A stretch of 64,000 nt of DNA from Gracilibacillus lacisalsi DSM 19029. Its GTDB lineage: Bacteria; Bacillota; Bacilli; Bacillales; Amphibacillaceae. This document shows positions 25,749 through 33,708 of the stretch, in pieces. Under the pieces are notes generated by a model. The model saw only the letters and a list, made by a program, of their open reading frames with translations, had not been told where the DNA came from and did no database searches. The translations under genes were made by a program, and so were the position numbers. The stretch spans positions 62,001-126,000 of the forward strand of contig NZ_KB898662.1 of NCBI RefSeq assembly GCF_000377765.1, read 5' to 3'. The first letter of the stretch is position 1, and the number at the start of each line of letters is the position of its first letter.

Positions 25749-26534
25749 TTGAATCAGCGATTTAAAGATAAAGTAGCTGTAGTAACTGGTGGGAGTTCGG
25801 GTATTGGTCGTGCTTCTGCCATCCAGCTTGCAAAAGAAGGTGCAAAAATATGCTTAATGGATTTAAAGGAAGAACAAGCAGAAAAGGTAAAAAAAGAAAT
25901 AGAAAGAGACGGTGGTGAAGCACTCATTACCGATGTTGATTTATCCGATCCTGTAAGAGTCGAAAAAGGCATGAAAGAAGTAGTTGATGCCTGGGGAAGA
26001 ATTGACATCATTTTTGCCAATGGTGGTATAAACGGTGTGCTTGCACCGATAGAGGATTTAACTCCCGAAGATTGGGACAAAACAATTCATACCAACTTAA
26101 AAGGAACCTTTCATACGGTTAAATATGCAATACCTTTTATGAAAGAGAGAGGCGGCAGTGTGATCATCACAAGCTCTGTCAATGGTAATCGCGTTTTTTC
26201 TAATTTCGGGATGTCGGCTTACAGTACATCCAAAGCAGGACAAATGGCTTTTGGTAAAATGGCTGCATTAGAATTAGCCAAATATAAAATAAGAGTCAAT
26301 ATTATTTGTCCTGGTGCGATTGAAACTAATATCGGTAAAAACACGGAGAAAACACCCGAACTAGATAAGATTAATATCCCCGTTGAGTACCCTGAAGGAG
26401 ATAAACCATTAGAACATCAACCAGGAAAGCCAGAGCAAGTCGCAGACCTAGTGGCCTTCCTCGCTTCCGATCAATCGAATCATATCACTGGGACAGAACT
26501 ATTTATTGACGGTGCAGAATCATTGCTGAGATAA
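25749..26534 (+). CDS. Short-chain dehydrogenase/reductase (SDR) family oxidoreductase
   Basis: Cytoplasmic NAD(P)-dependent oxidoreductase of the classical SDR type, 261 residues. The cofactor motif TGGSSGIG is at about 13-20, DLKE about residue 37 ends the second strand (an Asp there suggests NAD preference), FANGGING replaces the usual NNAG, and the catalytic Tyr-Lys pair is in AYSTSK. It starts with TTG, preceded by AAGGAGG at 8 nt. The ending HITGTELFIDGAESLLR is standard. Substrate unknown; no pathway neighbours. Confidence 0.88.
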   Translation: MNQRFKDKVAVVTGGSSGIGRASAIQLAKEGAKICLMDLKEEQAEKVKKEIERDGGEALITDVDLSDPVRVEKGMKEVVDAWGRIDIIFANGGINGVLAPIEDLTPEDWDKTIHTNLKGTFHTVKYAIPFMKERGGSVIITSSVNGNRVFSNFGMSAYSTSKAGQMAFGKMAALELAKYKIRVNIICPGAIETNIGKNTEKTPELDKINIPVEYPEGDKPLEHQPGKPEQVADLVAFLASDQSNHITGTELFIDGAESLLR

Positions 26535-26690
26535 TCTATTTAGGCTTATCGTTATTGTTATATGACGATAAGCCCTTGTTCTATGAAAACAGGGAAGTCT
26601 CTTATTTTATCTAATAATCAAAATTGTTTCCTAGAGGCAAAAATATGATATGATATAAGATGAAGATTTCACCGAATTGGAGGTTAGGAA

Positions 26691-27596
26691 ATGGGGAAGC
26701 GTTTGTTTTTGTTTATCTTGACAAATATCTTGGTGATGACAACGATTGTTATTGTATGGTCAGTAATCACTAGATACACTGATCTTGGTGGTTCCTATTA
26801 TAGTGGGGGAACTATCAATTATACAACTCTCATGGTCTTTAGTTTGGTGGTTGGTTTTACGGGTGCATTCATCTCACTAGCTATGTCCCGTTGGATGGCT
26901 AAAATGATGATGAAAGTAAAAGTAATTGACCCAAGCCGCCCAGCATCAGCTCAAGAACGTGCCGTATATGAAAAGGTAGAGAGATTATCCCGTGCTGCTG
27001 GACTGGCACACACACCGGAAGTTGGAATTTACCAATCCAGAGAAGTAAATGCTTTTGCAACTGGCCCAACGAAAAAACGTTCACTGGTTGCTGTTTCTCA
27101 AGGACTGTTAGACACAATGGATGATGATGCCGTAGAAGGTGTTATTGCACACGAAGTAGCACACGTTGCAAATGGCGACATGGTAACAATGACGCTTTTA
27201 CAAGGTATTGTTAACACATTTGTTGTGTTCTTCTCCCGAATCGCAGCCATTATCGTATCGCGATTTGTCCGTTCAGAAATTCAATGGATCGTACAATTTG
27301 TAGCGATAATTGTCTTCCAAATTTTATTCTCTATTCTTGGAAGTTTTGTCGTAAGTGCCTACTCACGACACCGAGAGTATCACGCTGACCGTGGTGGAGC
27401 CGATCTAGCGGGACGTGACAAAATGGCGCATGCATTACGCTCACTAAAAATGTATGTTGATCGCGCCAAAATCGATGATCGTACCGACGATTCCGCAATC
27501 CAAACGATGAAAATCAGTGGAAAAAGCGGCATGATGGCATTAATGTCTTCTCACCCACCACTAGAAGATCGTATTGCAAAACTGGAACAACGATAA
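26691..27596 (+). CDS. htpX: Membrane-bound zinc metalloprotease HtpX
   Basis: Degrades misfolded membrane proteins. The 301 residues have two N-terminal membrane helices (about 5-25 and 45-65), the zinc motif HEVAH (His154, Glu155, His158) followed by NGD, two further hydrophobic segments (about 170-190 and 197-222) and the third zinc ligand Glu229 in SRHREYHAD. Length and order match HtpX of Bacillus. A good ribosome binding site (TTGGAGG) precedes the ATG. The gene has its own terminator, so it is monocistronic. Confidence 0.95.
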   Translation: MGKRLFLFILTNILVMTTIVIVWSVITRYTDLGGSYYSGGTINYTTLMVFSLVVGFTGAFISLAMSRWMAKMMMKVKVIDPSRPASAQERAVYEKVERLSRAAGLAHTPEVGIYQSREVNAFATGPTKKRSLVAVSQGLLDTMDDDAVEGVIAHEVAHVANGDMVTMTLLQGIVNTFVVFFSRIAAIIVSRFVRSEIQWIVQFVAIIVFQILFSILGSFVVSAYSRHREYHADRGGADLAGRDKMAHALRSLKMYVDRAKIDDRTDDSAIQTMKISGKSGMMALMSSHPPLEDRIAKLEQR

Positions 27597-27608
27597 TATG
27601 AGACAAAC

Positions 27609-27660
27609 AAGGAGCTGTCCGGTAAGTTTTAAATAACTTATATGGGCAGCTCCTTTTTTT
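27609..27660 (+). terminator. Terminator of htpX
   Basis: AAGGAGCTG-T-CC (27609-27620) pairs with GGGCAGCTCCTT (27644-27655), followed by seven T residues. Confidence 0.9.
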
Positions 27661-27664
27661 GATT

Positions 27665-28255
27665 TTACCTGTTAGCAATAATAATGTACAAATCATCAGT
27701 CGGTTGCAATTGCTGTATCACCCTGAATCCTGCCTTCTTAATTTCTTGTTCCATGAGTGATGAAGAAATTCTCGGATGGTTATCAGAATCTTCTTCTTTC
27801 TTTTCAAATTCAACACAAACGAAATATCCGCCAGGTTTAAGGACTCGCTTCACTTCCTTTAATGAAGCGGACAAATCTTTCACCTCATGTAAAACAATTG
27901 AAGCTAATGCGATGTTAACGGAATGAGTAAGTAGCGGTATATTATTGATACTTCCTTCCACCGTTTTGATATTTGTTATATTTTCTTTCTTTGCTTTGGT
28001 ATGGACAAAGTCTAACATTTTAGCATCGATATCTAATGCGTATACCATTCCTTCCACCATTTTAGCTGCTGGAATGGTAATATATCCTGTACCTGCTCCT
28101 AAATCTAAAATATTATCCTTTTTATCAAGAGGAACCATACGCAGCAACTGTTCTGGTGGTATATCCCCTCTTTTCTCAGGGTTATCAAGAAATTCAACTT
28201 TTTTTGCGAAATGTGCCATTCCTTCAGGACCATACTCATTTTTATCCACATCCAT
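27665..28255 (-). CDS. Class I SAM-dependent methyltransferase
   Basis: Methyltransferase of about 196 residues with the SAM-binding motif ILDLGAGTGYITIPAA, the acidic residue ALDID at the end of strand two, and the RVLKPGGYFVCVEF segment. The substrate is not identifiable; the type resembles UbiE/YodH-like methyltransferases. The frame extends 21 codons upstream, but AAGGAG precedes the ATG at 28255, giving MDVDKNEYGPEGMAHF, a better start. It lies downstream of the flavoprotein gene by 75 bp on the same strand, so the two may be co-transcribed. Confidence 0.85.
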   Translation of the reverse strand: MDVDKNEYGPEGMAHFAKKVEFLDNPEKRGDIPPEQLLRMVPLDKKDNILDLGAGTGYITIPAAKMVEGMVYALDIDAKMLDFVHTKAKKENITNIKTVEGSINNIPLLTHSVNIALASIVLHEVKDLSASLKEVKRVLKPGGYFVCVEFEKKEEDSDNHPRISSSLMEQEIKKAGFRVIQQLQPTDDLYIIIANR

Positions 28256-28330
28256 CAATCTCCTTTTTAATAATATGATACTTGAAACTTGAAATAGCGG
28301 CTTACAAACAGTTAGCACGTGATGAAAGTA

Positions 28331-29227
28331 TTAAAAATCTTCGTTAATTAAATCACTTACTACCCCAGCCGCAACTTTACTACCTTCACTTGCCGCAACA
28401 ATTAATTGAGGCATGGAAAAGGTAGTATCTCCACTAGCATAGATTCCATCAATATTCGTCCGTCCAAGATCATCTGTTTCAATGCCACCCATTTCAGTGA
28501 TACTACATCCCAATGACTCTGCTAAAGATGATGCTTGCTTTAATTCACTAACTACAAACCCTCCTTCCCTCTCTATTTCCATTCCATTTATAAACTTCAC
28601 TTTTTGTAAGTAGCCTTTTTCTCCATGCAAAGCTTCTATCTCATTTTCCACGATCTTGATATTTTTGTTTTCTAATAGTTGTTTTTCTTCCTCAGAGAAA
28701 ACCTGTTTTCCGTTTGTACATACCACAAGATCACTACTCCAATTAGAAACCATTTTTGTCAAATGGATAGCACGATCGTTTTCTGCAATAACAACTAGTC
28801 GGCGATCTTTTAATTCCCATCCATCACAAAATGGGCAAATGAATAAACTCGTGCCATAAAATTCATGAATTCCGGCTATTTCTGGTAATACATCTTGAAG
28901 TCCAGTTGCAAGAATAACCTTACTCGAACGATAGGAACTTCCATCATCTGTATAAATAATAAAGGATTCATTTTCTTTTTTTATATCTATTACTCGTTGG
29001 TTTTCCACCGACAGGTTCGGGTATTTCGCCAAGTCCAGCTTAGCGATTCGTTTGAATTCTGAAGGTTTGATCCCATCTCTTGTGATAAAACCATGCGATT
29101 CATGAGTTACAGCATTTCTAGGTTTATTTTCATCAAACAAGATGATCTTCTTCTTAGCCCTTGCAAGTACTAGAGCAGCATTGAGTCCTGAAGGTCCTCC
29201 ACCAATAATGACACAATCTAATAACAT
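28331..29227 (-). CDS. Thioredoxin reductase-like NAD(P)/FAD-dependent oxidoreductase
   Basis: Flavoprotein of 298 residues with the FAD motif IIGGGPSGLNAALVLARA at the N-terminus, ATGLQD, a CPFCDGW segment placing a redox CxxC pair in the NADPH domain as in thioredoxin reductases, and the C-terminal FAD motif GIYASGD. It is shorter and less conserved than TrxB, so it belongs to the TrxB-like group with unknown acceptor. The ATG at 29227 has AGGAGG 7 nt upstream, better than the frame-opening start at 29254. A palindrome shared with the Rrf2 gene promoter (29253-29277) lies 26 bp upstream, so it is likely controlled by that regulator. Confidence 0.88.
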   Translation of the reverse strand: MLLDCVIIGGGPSGLNAALVLARAKKKIILFDENKPRNAVTHESHGFITRDGIKPSEFKRIAKLDLAKYPNLSVENQRVIDIKKENESFIIYTDDGSSYRSSKVILATGLQDVLPEIAGIHEFYGTSLFICPFCDGWELKDRRLVVIAENDRAIHLTKMVSNWSSDLVVCTNGKQVFSEEEKQLLENKNIKIVENEIEALHGEKGYLQKVKFINGMEIEREGGFVVSELKQASSLAESLGCSITEMGGIETDDLGRTNIDGIYASGDTTFSMPQLIVAASEGSKVAAGVVSDLINEDF

Positions 29228-29252
29228 GTATTCTCCTCCTAAAAATAAGTAC

Positions 29253-29277
29253 ATTAGAGACTCTTAATATCTATAAT
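29253..29277. promoter_or_regulatory. Predicted Rrf2-type operator, flavoprotein copy
   Basis: Inverted repeat ATTAGAGA, 9 bp, TCTATAAT. The same arms and spacing occur upstream of the rrf2 gene itself; the two 25-bp sites are alike over most of their length, including the spacer start CTC. Confidence 0.75.
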
Positions 29278-29290
29278 TAAAGTAAAAAAA

Positions 29291-29725
29291 TTATGATGAT
29301 TGTTCGTTTACTATTTTTTGCTGTTCGATTTGTTTTGCAATATCCACAATATATTTCTTATCTAAGTCATCTTTCATCTTTCTTTCTGCTTCAATCATGA
29401 CATTTTCAATTAAACAATCGCCATTTTTATTTTCTTCATGTTCCAGCGAACAGCTAAATAAGGTTGTTTCCCCTTCAATAGCATGAATAACATCTAAAAA
29501 GGAAATTTCTTTCGACCGTCTGATAACACTATACCCTCCATTAACTCCAGGAGTTGATTCAATCAATCCTGCTTTGACAAGCTTCGTTAAAATTTTGGAA
29601 AGGTATGTTGGTGAAAGATTTTGTATTTTTGCTAATTGATCTACTCCAAGTGATTTTCCTTTTGGTGCTAATGTTAAATAAGCCATTGTGTGTAGTGCAT
29701 AGTTTGTGGCTCTGGAATATTTCAT
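29291..29725 (-). CDS. Rrf2-family transcriptional regulator
   Basis: DNA-binding repressor of 144 residues. The N-terminal winged helix begins MKYSRATNYALHTMAYL, with the recognition helix in SPTYLSKILTKLVKAGLI and the wing GGYSVIRRSKEIS. The C-terminal part has only two cysteines (in FSCSLEHEENKNGDC), one fewer than the three that hold an iron-sulfur cluster in IscR/NsrR, so a thiol switch or metabolite is as likely as a cluster. A shared operator before this gene and the flavoprotein gene suggests autoregulation and control of one redox function. GGTGG precedes the ATG. Confidence 0.9.
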   Translation of the reverse strand: MKYSRATNYALHTMAYLTLAPKGKSLGVDQLAKIQNLSPTYLSKILTKLVKAGLIESTPGVNGGYSVIRRSKEISFLDVIHAIEGETTLFSCSLEHEENKNGDCLIENVMIEAERKMKDDLDKKYIVDIAKQIEQQKIVNEQSS

Positions 29726-29747
29726 AACTTTTCCACCTCATAGATAT

Positions 29748-29772
29748 ATTAGAGACTCATGTTGTCTGTAAT
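29748..29772. promoter_or_regulatory. Predicted Rrf2-type operator, autoregulatory copy
   Basis: Inverted repeat ATTAGAGA, 9 bp, TCTGTAAT, 23 bp upstream of the rrf2 ATG. Arms and spacing equal those of 29253-29277. Confidence 0.75.
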
Positions 29773-29889
29773 TGATATTAAACGAAACTGACATAAAACA
29801 CAAGCTATTTACTCCATTTTATTATATTTGCAATTTCTCACATGAAATCATGCCTCTGAAACATACTAAAATTAGGAGGCAACTAGCAG

Positions 29890-30804
29890 ATGAAAATGAC
29901 CTATTTAACAATCTTTTTTTTACTATTCACTCAAACCAATGTTTCGCATGACTTGGTAGTAACGTACAAAGGGAAACCAATTGCGAGTATCAATCGAACT
30001 GATTTGATGGTTCCCTATTTAGACGATCCGCTAATCGATGATTCTAAGTTTAGCGAGTTCACAGAAGAACTTGGTGAAAAAATCTCGCAAGAACCTGTAG
30101 ATGCAACGATCGACGATGATGGAATAATTGTTCCTGGTCAAGAAGGATATACGTTACACCGCCAAAAATTCACAGAACTGTTTTACACCAATTTTTTCGA
30201 AAAGGATGCTATCCGAATAGAAGCACCAATACTTAAATTGCATCCCAGAGTGGACAGTGAATTACTCGCCGATATTCGAACGCAACAAATAGGGCAATAT
30301 ATTACCTATTTTAATGCGAATAATGAAGAAAGATCTCATAATATTTCTCTTTCAGCAGAAGCAATTAATAATCATGTTGTATTTCCCGGTAAAACCTTTT
30401 CTTTTAACGAAGTGGTTGGAAAAAGAACGAAAGAAAAAGGATATTTGCCTGCTCCCGAGATAGTGAAAGGGGAATTAACAGAAGGTATCGGCGGGGGGAT
30501 TTGCCAAGTGTCCTCCACTCTATTTAATGCTGTTGATCGTGCAGGAGTAGAAATTATCGAGCGATATTCTCATAGCAGGAAAGTTCCTTATGTTCCACCT
30601 GGACGTGATGCAACAGTTAGCTGGTACGGACCTGATTTCACATTTAAAAATAATTATAATCAACCTTTGCTTATTCGTTCTAAGGCCATTGATGGTAAAG
30701 TAATCATCAATATATACTCTTCTGATTTAGTGGAATACACTCCACGCAAAGTACCTAACGCATCAGATCAACTTCCAAAAGAAATAAAGATATTCAGCAA
30801 TTAG
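29890..30804 (+). CDS. VanW family protein
   Basis: A 304-residue protein with a signal-like N-terminus (MTYLTIFFLLFTQ) and a VanW domain in the C-terminal half: FPGKTFSFNEVVGKRT, the family hallmark GEGIGGGICQVSSTLFNA-like segment (here TEGIGGGICQVSSTLFNA), and HSRKVPYVPPGRDATVSW. VanW proteins were named from vancomycin-resistance clusters, but their biochemical function is unknown and most are not resistance genes; the conserved Cys in GICQVSST suggests catalysis on the cell wall. AGGAGG precedes the ATG. Monocistronic. Confidence 0.88.
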   Translation: MKMTYLTIFFLLFTQTNVSHDLVVTYKGKPIASINRTDLMVPYLDDPLIDDSKFSEFTEELGEKISQEPVDATIDDDGIIVPGQEGYTLHRQKFTELFYTNFFEKDAIRIEAPILKLHPRVDSELLADIRTQQIGQYITYFNANNEERSHNISLSAEAINNHVVFPGKTFSFNEVVGKRTKEKGYLPAPEIVKGELTEGIGGGICQVSSTLFNAVDRAGVEIIERYSHSRKVPYVPPGRDATVSWYGPDFTFKNNYNQPLLIRSKAIDGKVIINIYSSDLVEYTPRKVPNASDQLPKEIKIFSN

Positions 30805-30969
30805 CTACAGTTGGAATCAGATATTATTAGAATGCGTCCGTAATCAAATGAGATACTATTAGTTTTACGAGAAAAACTGCAAAATAAAACTGTAAGATTT
30901 CCCTGTAAAACGGAATTAACAGGGAAATCTGTCCAAGCAAATGAACAGATTTCCGCGTAAGGAGTTAGC

Positions 30970-31087
30970 TTTTTATTATTATTGCAATTGTTTATTGCGA
31001 AATTCAGCTTCTTTATTGCGAAATTGCACTCGTTTATTGCGAAATCCCGCTCCTTTATTGCGAAATTGCAATTGTTTATTGCGAAAC
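30970..31087. repeat. Tandem 21-bp array with constant core TTTATTGCGAAA
   Basis: Four full units from 30991 (30991-31011, 31012-31032, 31033-31053, 31054-31074) and a partial fifth to 31087; a degenerate unit precedes them. Each has the constant 13 bases TTTATTGCGAAAT followed by 8 variable bases, total exactly 21 bp. The units lie between the VanW gene and a tiny membrane-peptide gene; the region 30805-31104 holds no other recognisable feature. Because 21 is a multiple of three, long open frames appear across it; they are artefacts. Confidence 0.85.
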
Positions 31088-31104
31088 TTATATCTCTACT
31101 TATG

Positions 31105-31185
31105 TTATTTCTTTTTTGACTTTCCAAATACTCCTATCGCAATAGCTACAGCAACAGCTAAGGCAACCCAAGAACCTACTCCCAT
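31105..31185 (-). CDS. Predicted 26-residue membrane peptide
   Basis: MGVGSWVALAVAVAIAIGVF plus a basic tail GKSKKK: one membrane helix and a cytoplasmic lysine-rich end. The ribosome binding site AAAGGTGGTGAT is near the full anti-Shine-Dalgarno complement and is well placed for the ATG at 31185; a nearby upstream ATG (31191) is an alternative. The strong ribosome binding site is the main argument that such a short frame is real. The shape resembles small stress-membrane proteins and type I toxin peptides, but there is no evidence for toxicity. Confidence 0.55.
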   Translation of the reverse strand: MGVGSWVALAVAVAIAIGVFGKSKKK

Positions 31186-31238
31186 TACCATCACCACCTT
31201 TAATATATCCATACGTTTCATGGATAAGGAAGTTTCAT

Positions 31239-31877
31239 TTAGTAAATATCTATAAAAGTGATGATAGCTTGATAACCAAAGTTTAATCCGAATATCCATA
31301 ATACAATGCCAGCTATGATGGAAATCCATTTGATGATTGTCTTATTAATTCTTTTACGGCTAAAATGGGCTATTGCCGCCATGGAAACATCCCAAATCAT
31401 GATTCCAATAAATATAGCACTGCTGTACAGAAGTGCCTGTTGCTTTCCAATTGTATGTACTGCCTCTGTCAAAACCGATCCATATATACCAATCCAGAAA
31501 ATAATATTTAATGGATTCGAAGCTGCCAGTAAAAAGCCCGTTACAAATGACTTTATCGGAGGTTCATATTGATTACTCTCAGCAAGTGTTATCTTCTTTT
31601 TGGAATCACGAATACTCTCATATCCCAAATAACTGAGAACTAAGCAACCTAAAGTCCACATTAATAATTTTGGAATAGGAGTCGTCAAATAGTCCGTAAT
31701 ACCATAGTAAATGATCAACATAAATAGGACATCAGCTAACATACCACCAATGCCAACAAGCCATGCATTTAGAAATCCATGATGAATTCCTTTGTTAAAT
31801 TGCGCAATATTAATTGGACCAACCGGCGCAGAAAGTGATATACCTAAAAAAATATATGAGATGATGATACTTATCAT
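31239..31877 (-). CDS. LysE/RhtB-family amino acid exporter
   Basis: Integral membrane protein of 212 residues with six hydrophobic segments. The N-terminal GISLSAPVGPINIAQFNKGI is the family signature for LysE/RhtB exporters (the GPG-like turn is GPI here), and NPLNIIFWIGIYG is the second conserved half-repeat. These proteins export amino acids or related small molecules; the substrate cannot be read from the sequence. No LysG-type regulator is next to it. Confidence 0.88.
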   Translation of the reverse strand: MISIIISYIFLGISLSAPVGPINIAQFNKGIHHGFLNAWLVGIGGMLADVLFMLIIYYGITDYLTTPIPKLLMWTLGCLVLSYLGYESIRDSKKKITLAESNQYEPPIKSFVTGFLLAASNPLNIIFWIGIYGSVLTEAVHTIGKQQALLYSSAIFIGIMIWDVSMAAIAHFSRKRINKTIIKWISIIAGIVLWIFGLNFGYQAIITFIDIY

Positions 31878-31909
31878 TGTGTTTTCTCCTAATTAATTAG
31901 ATTGACTTA

Positions 31910-32224
31910 TTAGTCGATAATTTCTACATCCTTTATTTTATTTTTATTGCAATTCCAAACGTCTTCATCACTTCTTGGTATCGCAAACCAAACCTTTACG
32001 TTTTGTCCTTCTTCAAATTCACTAATTTTTTCTACTTTGCTTTGAACACACTCTATTGTAATCGTTCCTTCTTCTTTATTTACTTTCTCAACCTTACTTT
32101 CTCTTATCACTATTTCCGGGCTTAAAAAATCCTTAAACAATAGCCAGAAAAAGAATGCAACAACAAGCACAATGACTAGGACAATGGATATTAGTAACAA
32201 TTCTTGTTTTACATGTTTATCCAT
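31910..32224 (-). CDS. Membrane-anchored small protein of unknown function
   Basis: 104 residues with one N-terminal membrane helix (LLLISIVLVIVLVVAFFFWLLF) and a C-terminal soluble domain of about 65 residues with alternating hydrophobic/charged strands (IVIRESKVEKVNKEEGTITI), resembling a small beta-barrel. The frame opens at 32242, but AAGGAGG is 7 nt before the ATG at 32224. It lies 32 bp before the LysE gene on the same strand and may form an operon with it. I do not recognise the family. Confidence 0.75.
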   Translation of the reverse strand: MDKHVKQELLLISIVLVIVLVVAFFFWLLFKDFLSPEIVIRESKVEKVNKEEGTITIECVQSKVEKISEFEEGQNVKVWFAIPRSDEDVWNCNKNKIKDVEIID

Positions 32225-32395
32225 TTCTCCCTCCTTCACCATTTAATCTTTCTTTTAAAAAGATATCCTTGTTATTCACTATTTTAAAGTTGCCTTTATA
32301 ATGAGAAATTGTGGGCACTTCATTAGACTATTATATTTTTTCGGTGATTGTACTTTAAATTTCATGGTAGGCAGTGGTTCTATTAATCCTTCAAT

Positions 32396-32548
32396 CTAAA
32401 AATATTGTTGAGTTTTGTTTATAATTTCATTTAAAGGTCTTCGATAAAAAGGGACCTTATATAATTTACCTTCTTTATTCCATGTATCGATAATTAATTC
32501 TGTTGAAAAATATTTGGCTTTAGGAAGTAATTTAATATCACGTCTTAT
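32396..32548 (-). pseudogene. 50-codon in-frame remnant after the Nudix stop
   Basis: Immediately after the TGA of the Nudix gene, the same frame continues without interruption for 50 codons to a TAG (32398-32396): IRRDIKLLPKAKYFSTELII and onward to NKTQQYF. The composition is protein-like, with no start codon or ribosome binding site of its own. It is either the lost C-terminal part of a longer Nudix protein cut by a nonsense change or a relic of another gene. Programmed UGA read-through cannot be excluded from sequence alone. Confidence 0.5.
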
Positions 32549-32956
32549 TCAACATTCCACAAAAAATGGATGCAGATGTTCATTTAAACAATACTCCATT
32601 CGATTTCTGAAAGTATGCCATGTAACCATCTCAAGTGCTTGGTTAATAGGAAAGAAACCTACCTCTAAACTTTCAAGACTAGTTGTTAATTCTCCACCGA
32701 TCACTTTTCCTAAAAACAATGCGTTACAAATAGAACGACTTACATTTTGATACATGCCACAATATTTTTCTATATCAATATCTATACCTGACTCTTCCTT
32801 TGTTTCCCTAATTGCAGCGCTTTTTATTGATTCTCCCTCTTCTACTTGACCTCCAGGCATTTCCCAACCTCTTTTTGGGCTTTTCACTAACAAAATCTCA
32901 TTTTTATCATTTAAAACACAGGCAGAAGCCGAAACGATATGTTTTGGTGTCGCCAT
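32549..32956 (-). CDS. Nudix hydrolase
   Basis: Hydrolyses a nucleoside diphosphate-linked substrate. The 135 residues contain a complete Nudix box at about 36-58: GQVEEGESIKSAAIRETKEESGI, matching Gx5Ex7REUxEExGU, preceded by the usual GWEMPG. Substrate unknown. The longest frame starts at a GTG (32965), but GAGGAG sits 5 and 8 nt before two ATGs at 32959 and 32956; the second was used. The frame continues beyond the TGA stop (see 32396-32548). Confidence 0.85.
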   Translation of the reverse strand: MATPKHIVSASACVLNDKNEILLVKSPKRGWEMPGGQVEEGESIKSAAIRETKEESGIDIDIEKYCGMYQNVSRSICNALFLGKVIGGELTTSLESLEVGFFPINQALEMVTWHTFRNRMEYCLNEHLHPFFVEC

Positions 32957-32990
32957 CATCCTCACTCCTCAATCTTGAAATGATTTCTTT

Positions 32991-33164
32991 TTAAAATATA
33001 AAATTGGCAATCATGCCTAATACGATCATAATCGCCATTCCACCGAATAGGAAATACCCGATTATTTTAATTGGGAGTGGTAGGCGTCTACCTCTAGTTA
33101 TAGGAACACCTTCGACCTTCTGTTTATGCTCTATGACATCGTTAAAAGATTTATTTGGAGACAT
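32991..33164 (-). CDS. 57-residue single-pass membrane protein
   Basis: A short gene just upstream of the Nudix gene. The peptide begins MSPNKSFNDVIEHKQK, has a basic segment TRGRRLPLPIK and ends in one membrane helix (IIGYFLFGGMAIMIVLGMIA). The stop codon TAA is at 32993-32991; GGGAGAAGG precedes the ATG at 33164. The amphipathic charged N-terminus and the C-terminal anchor suggest a tail-anchored protein. Family not recognised. Confidence 0.65.
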   Translation of the reverse strand: MSPNKSFNDVIEHKQKVEGVPITRGRRLPLPIKIIGYFLFGGMAIMIVLGMIANFIF

Positions 33165-33191
33165 TATGACCTTCTCCCTTCATTCTAAAAA

Positions 33192-33278
33192 TCACCTATT
33201 CTTAAAACTGTTAAAAACTACAAATGAAAATAATAATAGTAAAACAACACCGACTCCAAGTACAATATTCATTATCAT
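33192..33278 (-). CDS. 28-residue membrane peptide
   Basis: MIMNIVLGVGVVLLLLFSFV followed by VFNSFKNR: one helix and a basic tail, similar in plan to the 26-residue peptide at 31105-31185. AAGGGGG lies 10 nt before the ATG at 33278; an internal ATG at 33272 is an alternative. It sits between two other small membrane-protein genes on the same strand. Confidence 0.5.
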   Translation of the reverse strand: MIMNIVLGVGVVLLLLFSFVVFNSFKNR

Positions 33279-33359
33279 TTTTCCATAACCCCCTTCAATA
33301 TCATTTACTAGATAGAGACTAGGAGCTATCTCTCTTACGAACAATATCTCTCAAGGAAA

Positions 33360-33551
33360 TTATCTAGAACTCGGTTTCTTCATTAAGATTATTCCGTTTG
33401 CAACAGCTCCAATGAATCCACTGAAAACAAAGATATATGCTACAACTAAGGGGGTTGATACAAGGGACTCGGTCAGTAGTCTAAATAAACCTGCAGCAAA
33501 AATAAGCAAACTACTTACAAGCGTGATAATAGCCCGAGTTTTACTTTTCAC
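33360..33551 (-). CDS. 63-residue membrane protein with two helices
   Basis: MKSKTRAIITLVSSLLIFAAGLFRLLTESLVSTPLVVAYIFVF and so on: two membrane helices (about 8-26 and 33-57) with basic ends (MKSK, MKKPSSR), so both ends probably face the cytoplasm. AGGGAGG precedes the ATG by about 6 nt. First gene of a run of tiny membrane-protein genes on the minus strand (33551 to 32991). Family not recognised. Confidence 0.7.
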   Translation of the reverse strand: MKSKTRAIITLVSSLLIFAAGLFRLLTESLVSTPLVVAYIFVFSGFIGAVANGIILMKKPSSR

Positions 33552-33708
33552 ACTTAGTCCCTCCTAATTATTTCCTAATAAAAGGTTAACATATAATTTA
33601 ACATAAGTTAAAAATCACTTCAGTAGACATACACTAGTATTCTATTTTTGAAAATGGAACCCTTTTTTTATATCATGAAAGTAATAATAATAAGAGAGGG
33701 GATTACAT

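Noticed and set aside
29890-30804. VanW gene as vancomycin resistance
   Set aside because: No vanHAX-type genes are present and VanW proteins are widespread without resistance.
30970-31087. Possible CRISPR array
   Set aside because: Constant part is 13 bp and the variable part 8 bp, far below CRISPR repeat and spacer sizes, and no cas genes are present.
30801-31127. A 108-codon minus-strand open frame with repeated NFAI words
   Set aside because: It is a reading of the 21-bp tandem array, which stays open because 21 is divisible by three; no ribosome binding site or folded-protein character.
32396-32956. Claim of programmed stop-codon read-through in the Nudix gene
   Set aside because: Sequence alone cannot separate it from truncation or a gene relic; kept only as an open question.
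33004-33288. A 94-codon plus-strand open frame
   Set aside because: It is the antisense shadow of two small minus-strand genes that have better ribosome binding sites and membrane-protein composition.
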